A DNA stretch of 64,000 bases, taken from the NCBI GenBank assembly GCA_024509875.1, contig JAMPIV010000305.1, positions 620,001-684,000 of the forward strand. Reading direction: 5' to 3'. Shown here in pieces: positions 21,526-32,058 of the stretch. This DNA comes from Oreohelix idahoensis. Taxonomy: Eukaryota > Mollusca > Gastropoda > Stylommatophora > Oreohelicidae. Under the pieces are notes generated by a model that saw only the letters and a list, made by a program, of their open reading frames with translations, was not told where the DNA came from and searched no databases. A program made the position numbers and the translations under genes. The first letter of the stretch is position 1, and each line of letters opens with the position of its first letter.

Positions 21526-23033
21526 GGGTGTCCCTAAAGTTCCTGTGAGCAACTTTAATAACTTAAGATATACACATGACAGAAGTACAATATAAGCATC
21601 ATAAAAAAGCATAAATTATGCATTTTAAAAATGTAAATTGTTACAAATGTTGTGTTACTTTTTTTTTCCAGATCTTGTAACTGATTGAAAATGGTGACAG
21701 TAAAAGAAAACGTTAACTGCGTGTTGGAAAACTGAACTGAATGATGGGCCGTGAAAGATTACAGTTAACTTAAAGCCAAAAATTAAACCTGTTTTATGTT
21801 AAAACTTGATCAATTATGTTTTTAAATGCTTATACAGTGTGTCTATCATGTGACAAAGAAAAAAATAGGGCTACTGTACTCTCAGGCATATCATACGAGG
21901 TGACTTATACGAGGTTGTATATGGGGCTGGCAACCTTATAAAGTATCATAAACTGCTACAGAATTCACCGCCGCAAAAGTATGTGAATGTTTGGTGCAGG
22001 CTTCCTGCAAGGAGACCAGCTACAATGGTGGCTCCATGATGTAGTGAAATTGACAGAGATACAACGGTAAAATATCTCCAAAGATAACATATAAGGATAA
22101 AAAACATAATGCGTAGGCTGCTGATGTACATGATCGCCTAGACCGCGGGTCATCATCCTCCATAATAATTGACTTGCTAGACAGGAGGGGAACGGCGGAT
22201 CAAAAAGGAAAAATATGACTGGAAAGATTGCGTGAGACTAGAAAGGCTAAGGAGACGCAATTGGGGGGGGAAACGGAGAAAAGTCACGTTTCCCAAGTTG
22301 ACATAAAAGTAAGCAACTCGACAGAAGGGACCTTAGATATAATACGCCACAGTCATTTATTGGACGCTTTTGCAATACCAAGCCCTTGATTTGAATTCAG
22401 CGGCTAAAACGCAGATGTTCGAAATATTACAAAATTTAAAAAGTACTTTTTTTCTTAATATTAATGTTAGGAATATAAAAATTAGCTGGCCGGATGGCCC
22501 ATTCTGAGCAGTGAACTAATATGGTCTTAATTTTACAGACGGATAGATAATATTGAAGATAATGACAAAAGACAGTGTTGTTCACATCATCGACAGACTG
22601 TATTGAATCTAAAAGTGTCGCTAATTGCACAAAAAAACACGACCTCGAAACGCAGGTGTTCAAATTTACTTAGTATGGAGGAGAGGGTTTTTGGGTGGTA
22701 GCTGTGTCTAAATATAACTTTTAACGACAAAATTTTGGAGGGGAGAGAAAGGTTGGTTCAAAAATCTAGTACATTTTGTAGAAACACAAGTAGAGACGGA
22801 CAGACTAACAGATAACCATCCATACTTGACTGAAGCATGACTGAAATGACTTTATGGTAGGAAATTTGAATTTAAAATAAACCTAGGCAGTGATTGGCCA
22901 CAGACAATCATATCATTAGCGCTCAGACGCGAAAGTGGGGCCATTCTTCAATAGTTGTTCAGTGATAGACACAGATTTTAAAGTGTGGTGATTTCCATAT
23001 GAAAGAAAGTGTAATAAATTTAGGGACGCCATA
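21526..23033. mobile_element. Possible non-autonomous DNA transposon (mariner-like ends)
   Basis: The left end TA-cagggtgtccctaaagtt and the right end, read from the other strand, TA-tggcgtccctaaattt are similar short inverted termini flanked by TA, as in mariner-type elements. There is no transposase inside. Only about 15 bp of inverted similarity supports this, so the pairing may be accidental. Confidence 0.35.
21870..22040 (+). repeat. Interspersed repeat R1, copy 1
   Basis: About 165 bp sharing caggcatatc, gaggttgt-tatgg, gtgaatgtttggtgcaggc and ttcctgcaaggagaccagct with copies at 25622-25795, 27855-28040 and, inverted, about 28600-28720. Unnamed; size suggests a SINE or MITE. Confidence 0.6.
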
Positions 23034-23299
23034 CTATAGCCAGCAGCTCAGCTGAGTTTTGCTAGCAATTCTGTGTTATTTATTCATAATCTGAGCTGCG
23101 AGTTTCTGTTGTCCACAAAGCAGTGACTATTCAGTTGGTGACTTTACTCGAGTGTATCTGTGCAGTACTTGTGACAGAGACCACCATTTTTGCCCGCCAG
23201 CACGGAGAGGTGGGACCACCTGATTTCAGCACCAGAGCTACAACGACAAGATGAGTGAGCCTCTGGTCTGCTGGACATTCACCAAAGCCCTTTAGTTAC

Positions 23300-23878
23300 T
23301 AATACCCCATAAAAATTCCCACCATTTTCTGGACACTGTGTAGTCAATATAGACAGGTGTGATGAGGCCATCCCAACAGCACAAACATTAATTATCCTCC
23401 CAAGTAGATGACTACTAGAACATTTTAATAAAACTAACTAGTATAGTACATATATATGTACACTATTGCATTTATGATATAATATTCCATGCATTTCTTT
23501 CATAATCTCTAAATCCTTTTAAGTTCTGGTCAACCTAAAAAATTGATCCAGAACAAAATAAATGTAATATAATTTTATCAAAAATTTTACACATGTGAGT
23601 TAGTTCAGTGTATTTTAACATTTATTAATATTATTAGTCTTGTTAAATATCTGTGGGTATATCTATAACCTATTACACCACACTACATATCATAACCCTA
23701 GACACTTTACGTAGCCTCATTCATTAAAAAAAATTAAGTGTGAGGTCGTAGTGGTAGCAAGAAAGGCCTTCTGACAATTCTCAACTACATTTTATCTCAG
23801 GAGCCTTCACAGCTGGCCTCATACAATTACATTTAGTAATATCAACATCATACAATACCATCAAACACCACTACACAT
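23300..23878 (+). repeat. Diverged LTR fragment related to element B LTR
   Basis: The block ataaccctagacactttacg ... gtggtagcaagaaaggcc ... agccttcacagctggcctca ... accactacaca parallels the last 250 bp of the element B LTR (cataccctagacacataacg, gtggtagcaagtaaggtt, taccttcacagctgatctca, cttcaccaca). Further upstream the match fades. It is probably the end of an old solo LTR. Confidence 0.45.
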
Positions 23879-23937
23879 GACAAAAAGGAAAATGATGATG
23901 ATGACCATCTATCATCAACCACTCTATTTTTAAAGTC

Positions 23938-24842
23938 ATAGACTGGGTGATGCGCCAGACAACAGAAGGCAGTCCAAGAGGAATAAGATGGACTACATTT
24001 TCTACATTGGAAGATCTGGAATATGCAGATGACATTGCACTACTAGCACATTCACATTAACACATCCAGGAAAAAACGGATAGACTTAATATGTTTAGCC
24101 AGCAGGTTGGCTTGAACATCAATTTAAAGAAGTCAGAGGTCATGACGCTTAATGTGAGCAACCCTAAGCCCATATCAGTAAGGAATCAGCAACTGGTACA
24201 GACAGACACCTTCACATACCTAGGATGCATTGTAACACCAGATGGCGGGGCAGGCAAAGACATCAACATCAGAATGAATAAGGCATGAACAGCCTTTTTT
24301 AGCCTAAACAACATCTGGAAGTCCTCTCAATACAGCACAAGCATAAAATTAAGATTATATCAGAGTTGTGTGCTTTCTGTGCTTCTCTATGGTGCGGAAT
24401 GCTGGAGAGTTACAGAGAAGGAAATGTCAAAATTGTCCTCTTTTCACACCACTTGCCTAAGAAAAATTCACCAAATCTTTTGGCCGAATACCATCACCAA
24501 CCAAGATCTGCTTGCTTGGAGCAAGCAAGAGGACATGCACACCATCATAGCTGGCAGACGCGGGAGCTGGGTTGGTCATGTCCTCAGAAGAGACCCTGAT
24601 GCCATCACAAGAACAGCTATGCTTTGGACCCCTGAAGGAAAACGAAAGAGAGGCCGACCAAAAACAACCTGGCGGAGGACTGTGGAGGCTGAGATGCAAA
24701 GAATGAACCAGAGTTGGGGCACTGTATGAAGGATGGCCATCGACCGAGCAAAGTGGAATCAATTTGTTGTTGCAAGACGCCACTAGGCGTGATGGCCACA
24801 GACTGCTTTGACGGTCTATGGCTAAGGATCAAAGAAGAAGAA
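23938..24842 (+). mobile_element. LINE-A fragment, plus strand
   Basis: 5'-truncated relative of the copy at 10118-11650. Blocks: LEYADDIALLAHSH (about 24010-24057, followed by an in-frame stop), VGLNINLKKSEVMTLNVSN (24091-24288), LYGAECWRVTEKEMSKL, RRGSWVGHVLRRDPDAI and KRGRPKTTWRRTVEAEMQ (24370-24729). It ends gatcaaagaagaagaag. A frameshift near 24290 and several stops make it inactive. Confidence 0.8.
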
Positions 24843-25138
24843 GACCATCTATCACAATGGTCCTTAACCACAAGGTGATGGTCATGAAAGATTACAGTTA
24901 TCTTGAAGAACAATTTGACCTGTATTATATTAAAACAGTGTCCTTCCATCATGTGCACATCCAGAGTTATTAAAGTTTACAGCTGCGTGAGGACTTTAGG
25001 AGCAACCTCTATAATTCCTTGTCTCGTATTCTCCCATTTAATAAACAGTCTACATTTTCATTATTACCACAGTTTCCATTTTAGAAACACTCTAAATTTA
25101 CTTATAATAGCCCACTTGTGTCTACCAGTGTCTATATG
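24843..25138. other. Intron sequence with a second copy of a 21.7-kb segment
   Basis: 24885-24955 (gtcatgaaagattacagtta ...) resembles 21745-21815 (ccgtgaaagattacagttaa). The rest is unassigned. Confidence 0.35.
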
Positions 25139-25225
25139 CTGACCACTTCACCCCTAGTGTGCCGATGGTCAAGAAAATACGGACCTAACATCATATTCCC
25201 AATATGCCTCAACGAGATCCCCGTG
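25139..25225. repeat. SINE-type conserved segment
   Basis: gaccacttcacccctagtgt ... ccgatggtcaagaaaat ... catattcccaatatgcctca is shared with the insert at 32735-32870. It lacks its own recognisable tRNA head here. Confidence 0.5.
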
Positions 25226-25372
25226 TTTATATCTTCACTTTGTACTACAAGCACTGTTGCTGATTTTATACCCTCCTGGTGTTATTCCTAGTGAATGTAC
25301 TTCTTCTTACTTTCTCATTTATATTTAGATTCCTCAAATCTATTTCACAATACACATTTAGTACGTGTGGTG

Positions 25373-25560
25373 AAAAAAGCCATTTGGCAGATAACTGTGG
25401 AGGCGGAGATGCTAAGCACGAACCAGAGGTGGGGGACCACACGAAGGATGGCTGTTGACCGAGCAAAGTGGAGAAAGTTTGTTGCTGCCCTACATGGCGC
25501 CACCTGGCTTGACGGTCACTGATTGCTTTGTCAGTCAGCAGCCAAGGACCTAAGACAAAA
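25373..25560 (+). mobile_element. LINE-A 3' fragment
   Basis: Short 5'-truncated copy of the LINE-A tail: actgtggaggcggagatgct, ccgagcaaagtggag, gccaaggacctaaga. The conserved peptide VEAEMLSTNQRWGTTRRMA is still readable (25295-25522). Confidence 0.7.
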
Positions 25561-25621
25561 AAGCACTTTACTGTTATACTCCTCCTGTTATAGTACATGC
25601 TGAGGCAATGAAACAATAGAC

Positions 25622-25795
25622 CTACTACTCATTCAGGCATATCGTATATAGCAACTAATATGAGGTTGTGTATGGTGATGGCAGCTTCACCATGTTAAAC
25701 ATATTGCTACATATGCCACCACTACATCAGTATGTGAATGCTTGGCGTAAGTTTCCTGAAAAGGGGACCAGCTGCAGTCGTGGTTCCAATCTCCG
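25622..25795 (+). repeat. Interspersed repeat R1, copy 2
   Basis: Diverged copy of the R1 repeat (caggcatatcgtatatagc, gtgaatgcttggcgtaag, ggggaccagctgcag). Confidence 0.55.
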
Positions 25796-25846
25796 TAAGG
25801 GACATAAAGAAAAATGATGAAGAGTATTATAATACTTGGTGCACTA

Positions 25847-25918
25847 AACAAAACTTTCAGCACTTAACGTAAACTTTCAGCACTTAACGTAAACTTTCAG
25901 CACTTAATGTAAACTTAC
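25847..25918. repeat. 20-bp tandem array abutting a 5' splice site
   Basis: Three to four copies of aaactttcagcacttaacgt. Read on the gene's strand, the first intron bases gtaagtttacattaagtgct are themselves the first, slightly altered unit; the donor GT is at 25918-25917. Confidence 0.75.
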
Positions 25919-26001
25919 CAATTTTCACCTGGGATATGGTGGCCAGTGATCTTGCTTTGACGCTGGCTAAGAAATTTTCAAACTCATCCTCATCCCCTGC
26001 A
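25919..26001 (-). CDS. AP1AR: AP1AR-like internal exon (DEDEFENFL block)
   Basis: An 83-nt exon between acceptor ttccccaaacag and the strong donor ATTG/gtaagttt. It starts in phase 2, completing the overhang of the exon at 29371, and ends in phase 1, matching the exon at 12131. It encodes AGDEDEFENFLASVKARSLA followed by TISQVKI. This corresponds in position and pattern to the short acidic helix (EDDFES-like) of vertebrate AP1AR. The exon is enclosed by tandem repeats on both sides. Confidence 0.7.
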
Positions 26002-26007
26002 CTGTTT

Positions 26008-26325
26008 GGGGAATTGAAAGCATGAGACATTGAAATAACTGAAAGAATGAGAAATTAAAAGAATGAGACACTGAAAGAATTGGAAGAATGAGAAATTGAA
26101 ATAACTGAAAGAATGAGACACTGAAAGAATTGGAAGAATGAGAAAGTGAAATAAATGAAAGAATGAGAAATTAAAAGAATGAGACACTGAAAGAATGAGA
26201 AATAGAAAGAATGAGCGATTAAAAGATTGAGACACTGAAAGAATGAGACATTGAAATAATTGAAAGAATTAGAAACTAAAAGAATGAGACACTGAAAAAA
26301 TTGAATGAGAAATTTAAAGAACACT
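26008..26325. repeat. Degenerate gaaagaatgaga array directly upstream of an exon
   Basis: Irregular tandem repeats of gaaagaatgagacactgaaa-type units, roughly 20-60 bp in period. On the gene's strand it reads as a C/T-rich tract (tctcattctttcagtgtctc) immediately upstream of the acceptor at 26002, so it supplies the polypyrimidine environment and many decoy cag/ acceptor-like words. Confidence 0.75.
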
Positions 26326-26837
26326 TTCAGTACTACAGGATTGAGAAACATATTCTTGGCTGCAGTATCAGCATCATCACTATTAAATATCTAATCAAAA
26401 TCACGACAATAAACAATAATAACTGCACAAGAATATGAGAGAAACTGAAACTCAAAAGAGTTTAAGTTAAGTGATTTAAATAGAGAAGGATATAAAAATA
26501 TAAAAACAGTTGCCTAACTGAAACCTAACTACGATTACTACCATCTATAACATTAACATCATTTGTAAATAGAATAAATGTACCAAACACAAAAATACAA
26601 AAAAAAAAAAAAAAAAAAAAAACCAAATGTAAAAAAAATGTAACAATGCAAACAAAAAACACACACACATGGAGAAAAGAGCTAGAGACAGACATGAAGG
26701 GGATGAAGGACACATAGAAAGATCAAAAGCTGATGAATGATGATGAAAAGCACAAAGAAAAATTAAACAAAACAAAAAACTAGAAGACAGAGACATTTTT
26801 AAAAAATCAGGTGATAAGTGCAAATATCTGAACATCA
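26326..26837. other. AT-rich intron sequence with poly(A)24
   Basis: A run of 24 A at 26599-26622. Nothing else recognised. Confidence 0.4.
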
Positions 26838-27085
26838 TAAAAGGTAAAAGTAGTCCCATAGCAAATTCTACCATAGGGGAGTGAAGTGTTAGAGACTTCA
26901 CCATACTAGGTCCGGCTTTGAGAAGTGAGGTGACCCGTTTTGTTCCTCGCTGTTTTTCTTTCTCTAACTCAAACAGAAGAGCCAGGTACCCATTTACAGC
27001 TGGGCAAGACTGCAGCGTTTCGGTATTGTGATTTGAACCCGGCACCCTTGCCGTGAGAGAGCAGCGCTCTAACCAATCTGTCAAC
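26838..27085 (-). repeat. tRNA-derived SINE, minus strand
   Basis: On the minus strand the head reads gttgacagattggttagagc (box A region, tRNA D-arm-like) followed by ccgggttcaaatcac (box B, GGTTCAAATC), the internal RNA polymerase III promoter of a tRNA-derived SINE. A middle block cagctgtaaatgggtacctg is of a kind conserved in several animal SINE families. ctgaacat on both sides is a possible target-site duplication. No coding capacity. Confidence 0.75.
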
Positions 27086-27157
27086 TGAACATAACTATCA
27101 TATATGAGCAAAATCAAGATCATAAAAAGGAGAAAAAATGCTGCATACTGTACAAGT

Positions 27158-27717
27158 GATTGAAAGATTGAGGCACAAAGAAGCTAAAGAATTAAGAAAC
27201 AATCGAAAGATTGGCACGAAGAAGTTAAAGAATTAAGAAACAATCAAAAGATTGGGGCACGAAGAAGTTAAAGAATTAAGAAACAATCAAAAGATTGGGG
27301 CACGAAGAAGTTAAAGAATTAAGAAACAATCAAAAGATTGGGGCATGAAGAACTTAAAGAATTAAGAAACAATCAAAAGATTGGGGTACGAAGAAGTTAA
27401 AGAATTAAGAAACAAACAAAAGATTGGGGCATGAAGAACTTAAAGAATTAAGAAACAATCAAAAGATTGGGGCATGAAGAAGTTAAAGAATTAAGAAACA
27501 ATCAAAAGATTGGGGCACGAAGAAGTTAAAGAATTAAGAAACAATCAAAAGATTGGGGCACGAAGAACTTAAAGAATTAAGAAACAATCAAAAGATTGGG
27601 GCACGAAGAAGTTAAAGAATTAAGAAACAAACAAAAGATTGGGGCACGAAGAACTTAAAGAATTAAGAAACAATCAAAAGATTGGGGCACAAAGAAGTTA
27701 AAGAATTAAGAAACAAT
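27158..27717. repeat. 43-bp satellite array
   Basis: About thirteen copies of a 43-bp unit (aatcaaaagattggggcacg followed by aagaagttaaagaattaagaaac). Variants alternate between aagaagtt and aagaactt, suggesting duplication of two-unit blocks. Confidence 0.9.
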
Positions 27718-27854
27718 AGAGCAGGAATGAAAGATTCATCAACATACTGGGGGGCTTAAACCGTCTTTACAACGATATCAGGTGATAAATATTAAACGGA
27801 TGTCCAAAGAAGAGATAGTTGATATTGGAGATAAAATATGCTAGAATAACAGCT

Positions 27855-28040
27855 TAATAATAGTCAGGTCATACATGGTGACAGATAAGAGGTTGTGCAT
27901 GGGGGGGGGGGGGGGGGGGTGTTGGCAACCTCATCATATAAAACTAATTGCCACAGAAACCAGAGCTGCGAGAGGTTGTGAATGTTTGGTGCAGGCTTCC
28001 TGCATGTTGACCAGCTGCAGTGGTGGCTCCAAGTACCATA
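27855..28040 (+). repeat. Interspersed repeat R1, copy 3, with a run of 19 G
   Basis: R1 copy containing gtgaatgtttggtgcaggct and gaccagctgcagtggtggct. A homopolymer of 19 G lies at 27901-27919. Confidence 0.6.
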
Positions 28041-28066
28041 CAAAGCACAACGGAACATCAATCAAT

Positions 28067-28500
28067 CAATACCCTTTAGCTCCCCGAGGAGCATAGGCCT
28101 TCAACAAACACATGCCAAGTCTTCCTGTCCTGTGCCATCCGCTCAAGTTCTTTCCATGTTTTCCTCTTCATTTTCACCTCTGTATCCAGTTCTCTTCTCC
28201 ATGTGTTTTTTGGTCTACCTCTGCCTCTCTTTCCCTGTGGATTCCAGAACAAGGACTACCTTGTAATGCTATCAACAGGTGTCCTCAATGTGTGTCCTGT
28301 CCATCGCCAGCATCTTCTTCTCAACTTTTATTCCACTGGCACTTGTCTGGTTCTTGTCATCAATTCCACATTTGTGACTTTGTCATACCATTTCAGTCCT
28401 TCTATTCTACGCAAGCATCCGTTTATAAAAGTCTGTAGCTTTTTGGTTGTTTTTGTTGCTCGCCACATCTCAGAGCCATACAACGGAACATGATCATGAT
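28067..28500 (-). mobile_element. LINE-B 3'-end fragment, minus strand, least damaged copy
   Basis: The longest uninterrupted LINE-B tail. On the minus strand it keeps the family's C-terminal pattern (RGRPKNTWRRELD-like, then WKELERMAQDRKTWH-like) and the 3' sequence ending with the complement of agctccccgaggagcatagg. It shows the undisturbed sequence at the sites where elements G (tacgcaagcatc) and A (cttgtctggttc) inserted in other copies. Confidence 0.7.
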
Positions 28501-28937
28501 AAATAGCTTGGTAACCAAACTGGTTAAAAGAACACCTGTGTATTTCTTCTATTTATTAATTTCCTTTTTATTTTTTTTGGTTCCTTATCTCTAGAGCATG
28601 GAGTTACCATTGCAGCTTGTCCCCTTGCAAGAAGCCTGCATCAAAGCCCCAAATGTAATATTAGTGGTAGTTCCTGTAGCAATCTGTTTTCCATAATGAG
28701 GCTGACCTCAAACTTCTTTTTTCACCTTCCAACTCCCAGAGGAGCACGTGCCTTCAACACACTATACCCAGTCTTCCTGGGTCTTCAACAGCTCAAGGGC
28801 TAACTCAACCTCAAACTCGTCACCTCGTACGACATGCATGAGAGAGCAGCAGTTCTGTTCTTTCTTTGTCTACTCAGAGACCACTGGAACTGTATAGGGC
28901 AGCGAGATTAATATAGATCAACAAATGATCAACACTA
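28501..28937. repeat. Inverted R1 copy and LINE-B scrap
   Basis: 28600-28720 is an R1 repeat in the opposite orientation (complement: tgatgcaggcttcttgcaag). 28725-28800 is a short LINE-B tail (gaggagcacgtgccttcaac). Confidence 0.5.
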
Positions 28938-29369
28938 ACTGATAAAGCATACAGTAACCAAGGATATAGAACACTAACTGATAAAGCATACAGTAACCAA
29001 GGATACAGAACACCAACTGATAAAGCATACAGTAACCGAGGATGTAGAACACTAACTGATAAAGCACACAGTAACCAAGGATATAAAACACCAACTGATA
29101 AAGACTACAGTAACCAAGGATTTAAAACACTAACTAATAAAGCACACAGTAACCAAGGATATAAAGCACTAGCTGATAAAGCACACAGTAACCAAGGATT
29201 TAAAACACTAACTGATAAAGCATACAGTAACCAAGGATTTAAAACACTAACTGATAAAGCATACAGTAACCAAGGATTTAAAACACTAACTGATAAAGCA
29301 CACAGTAACCAAGGATTTAAAACACTAACTTAAAGCATACAGTAGCCAAGGATATATAACACTAACTTA
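28938..29369. repeat. 39-bp tandem array running into a 5' splice site
   Basis: About eleven copies of a 39-bp unit (actaactgataaagcataca followed by gtaaccaaggatttaaaac). On the gene's strand the donor gtaagttagtgttatatatc is the edge of the array: each unit contains gttagtgtt in the same place. Confidence 0.85.
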
Positions 29370-29370
29370 C

Positions 29371-29522
29371 ATTTCCCATTCCTCATTATCAACCCATGCT
29401 TTGCTGTTATTTCGAGAACTGTTTTCCTTGTCTTTATTCAGTTTGGCAACACGTGCAGCTTCTTGCTTGGCCTCATAAAATGCTGCTTCTTCTCTCTCTA
29501 TCTCTTTCTCCTGCTGAGCCAG
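29371..29522 (-). CDS. AP1AR: AP1AR-like internal exon (Glu/Lys helix)
   Basis: A 152-nt exon between acceptor cattgtttcacag and donor GGGAAAT/gtaagttag. It starts in phase 0 after the exon at 43354 and ends in phase 2 before the exon at 25919. It encodes LAQQEKEIEREEAAFYEAKQ, continues EAARVAKLNKDKEN, and ends KAWVDNEEWE. The helix is the strongest match to vertebrate AP1AR, where the same Glu-rich segment ends in a YAAQREAARAAK-like run. The Trp pair at the end adds another acidic Trp motif. Both neighbouring introns begin or end in satellite DNA. Confidence 0.8.
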
Positions 29523-29604
29523 CTGTGAAACAATGTAAGAGTATGACTATATTTACAAGTACATAAACAATTAATTTAGTTGCTGGTTGATATCACCATG
29601 TTAG

Positions 29605-30700
29605 TCAGCACTGTCTTCTTTTTCCTCCTATCATAAATCTTCTCTTCTAATGTAGAACTGTATCTTTTTCCTCCTATCATAAATCTTCTCTTCTAATGTA
29701 GAACTGTATCTTTTTCCTCCTATCATAAATCTTCTCTTCTAATGTAGAACTGTATCTTTTTCCTCCTATTATAAATCTTCTCTTCTAATGTAGAAGTGTA
29801 TCTTTTTTCTCCTATTATAAATCTTCTCTTCTAATGTAGAACTGTATCTTTTTCCTCCTATCATAAATCTTCTCTTCTAATGTAGAAGTGAATCTTTTTC
29901 CTCCTATCATAAATCTTCTCTTCTAATGTAGAACTGTATCTTTTTCCTCCTATCATAAATCTTCTCTTCTAATGTAGAAGTGAATCTTTTTCCTCCTATT
30001 ATAAATCTTCTCTTCTAATGTAGAAGTGTATCTTTTTTCTCCTATCATAAATGTCTCTTCTAATGCAGAACTGTCTCTTTTTCCTCCTTTCATACATTTT
30101 CTCTTCTAATGTAGAACTGTCTCTTTTTCCTCCTATTATAAATCTTCTCTTCTAATGTAGAAGTGAATCTTTTTCCTCCTATTATAAATCTTCTCTTCTA
30201 ATGTAGAAGTGAATCTTTTTCCTCCTATTATAAATCTTCTCTTCTAATGTAGAAGTGTATCTTTTTTCTCCTATTATAAATCTTCTCTTCTAATGTAGAA
30301 GTGAATCTTTTTCCTCCTATTATAAATCTTCTCTTCTAATGTAGAAGTGTATCTTTTTTCTCCTATCATAAATCTTCTCTTGTAATGTAGAACTGTATAT
30401 TTTTTCTCCTATTATAAATGTCTCTTCTAATGCAGAACTGTCTCTTTTTCCTCCTTTCATACATTTTCTCTTCTAATGTAGAACTGTCTCTTTTTCCTCC
30501 TATCATAAATTGTTTCTTCTAATTTAGAACTGTCTATTTTTCACCCTATCATAAATTTTCTCTTCTAATGAACTGTATCTTTTTCCTCCTATCATAAATT
30601 TTATAATGCAGAACTGTATCTTTTTCCTCCTATCATAAATTTTCTCTTCTAATGCAGAACTGCCTCTTTATTATTCTATTACAAATTGTCCCTTCTAATT
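29605..30700. repeat. 46-bp satellite array, about 23 copies
   Basis: Units of tctttttcctcctatcataa followed by atcttctcttctaatgtagaactgta. Variants (tattataaat, gaagtgaat, gaagtgtat) recur in a pattern that suggests block duplications. It lies about 80 bp upstream (on the gene's strand) of the acceptor of the exon at 29371-29522. Confidence 0.9.
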
Positions 30701-30889
30701 TTCTGACATGTCCCATGTAGTTCCTGGGCAGTCTCTAATTAAACAAAAAAGAATAGGGCTTTGACATCTTTTATTATGGGCAAACCCATAGGTGCTCAGT
30801 CTCCCTCAGTATGTCAAAGAATGTGAAAGCTAACTGTTCTTGTAGCTCACTGGCTGTATACACGACGGATGCATCCTCTCATACGTTCA

Positions 30890-31345
30890 TATCTGCTACC
30901 CTCACGTTTGGTGAAAAAATTTCAATAGTCCTAACCTTGATGAATCATCTATTGCTGTGTCATTCTTTAACAGGCGATCATTAATTGTTCTCAGTATCTC
31001 TCCCTTATCCATATCCAGTGTTCCCACTGTGGGTGCTCTTGATGCTAGTCTGTCAGCTCTCTCATTGTCTGTCATCACGGGTCTTAAACAAGCTGATGGC
31101 CTATCTCTCTTTATTTCTTTCTGTTCACTTGTACCATCATGCATTGTGGGAGAATCACTTCTTGTTCTTGTGTGAGGTGTGTTGCTTAGCTCAACATTAC
31201 ACTGTTTCTTCAGGATTTCTTTAACACTGTCTATCCGCCTTCCTTTGAAGCATTCCCTTGCTTGCAGCCAGACCCTCTGCTGTTTAATCCTGAGATGGTA
31301 GTTAATATGATGGACTTCTGATGAGGTGGTCATCGTGTTCTATTT
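30890..31345 (-). pseudogene. LINE RNase H-like fragment
   Basis: A 143-codon ORF. MTDNERADRLASRAPTVGTL resembles the end of an RNase H domain (a GNERADRLA-type motif) found in some LINE polyproteins, followed by MDKGEILRTINDRLL. The upstream half is not clearly related. It is a relic with no start or end signals of its own. Confidence 0.4.
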
Positions 31346-31680
31346 TCTATCTCTCTATGGGTAGCTGGTAAATGGTGTTGTTTCCACCAACTAATCTGCT
31401 CGCTGCTTTATGGTGGCATCTGAAGCTTTTCTTACAAGTTGTGATCATCCTACCCTTTGCCCTTGTTTGGAATCATGTTCGACACTGATAACAAAGAGTT
31501 GGTAAGAATATGCTGTTGCTGTGTGTAGGTGCCTGAACAGTGGAGTTAGCTGGCAAAGCCACAGTGTTAGCCTTCTGATATCTTGTCTCTATTTCTCTGC
31601 CCATTCTATCATCCTCTGTGAAAAAGCCTCCCGGGTACTTAAACTTTTTGGCTTGTTTGGTCAAAGTAAGTTACATATAG
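31346..31680 (-). pseudogene. LINE reverse transcriptase fragment
   Basis: The minus strand reads KKFKYPGGFFTEDDRMGREI and then IFLPTLCYQCRT, the thumb-region pattern seen after the catalytic domain of many LINE reverse transcriptases (GxxFTEDGRMDxEIETR type). One frameshift, 5' and 3' truncated. Confidence 0.55.
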
Positions 31681-32058
31681 ACATTTAGTGGGCTTAGATT
31701 GCTTCTATAACAGACATGCTGATCTATACTGTTCAAAAAAAAGAAACACATAGCTATCTGAGGGCGCGTTTTTATAAGTTTGTAAGTAAAATTTGGTGCT
31801 TGGGTACATAAAAACCAGCCTCAAATGTTCTTTACAGTGTCAAATGCACGTGTTGACCTGAATTGCGTTCGTTTTTGTAATCGTTACAATGCAGTGGTCA
31901 ATAGTGTTTATGATGCAATTTTTGACCACAGCTCATGTTGCGCGCACATGAAAGCAACAAAATTTGGGGTGAACACTATTCACTGACTACGCAACTGAAA
32001 CCCTATAAAAGGATAACGCTACACACAAAAAATTCAGTTCATTTTCAAGCAGACATTT

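Noticed and set aside
21946..22156. Short minus-strand ORFs as host exons
   Set aside because: They fall on an R1 repeat copy and lack supported splice sites in phase with the AP1AR-like exons.
24984..25001. gcgtgaggactttagg as a fragment of the element G LTR repeat
   Set aside because: Only about 15 bases match and the flanks do not; likely coincidence.
29605..30700. CRISPR-like array
   Set aside because: Direct repeats are contiguous with no unique spacers, in an intron of an animal gene; it is a satellite.
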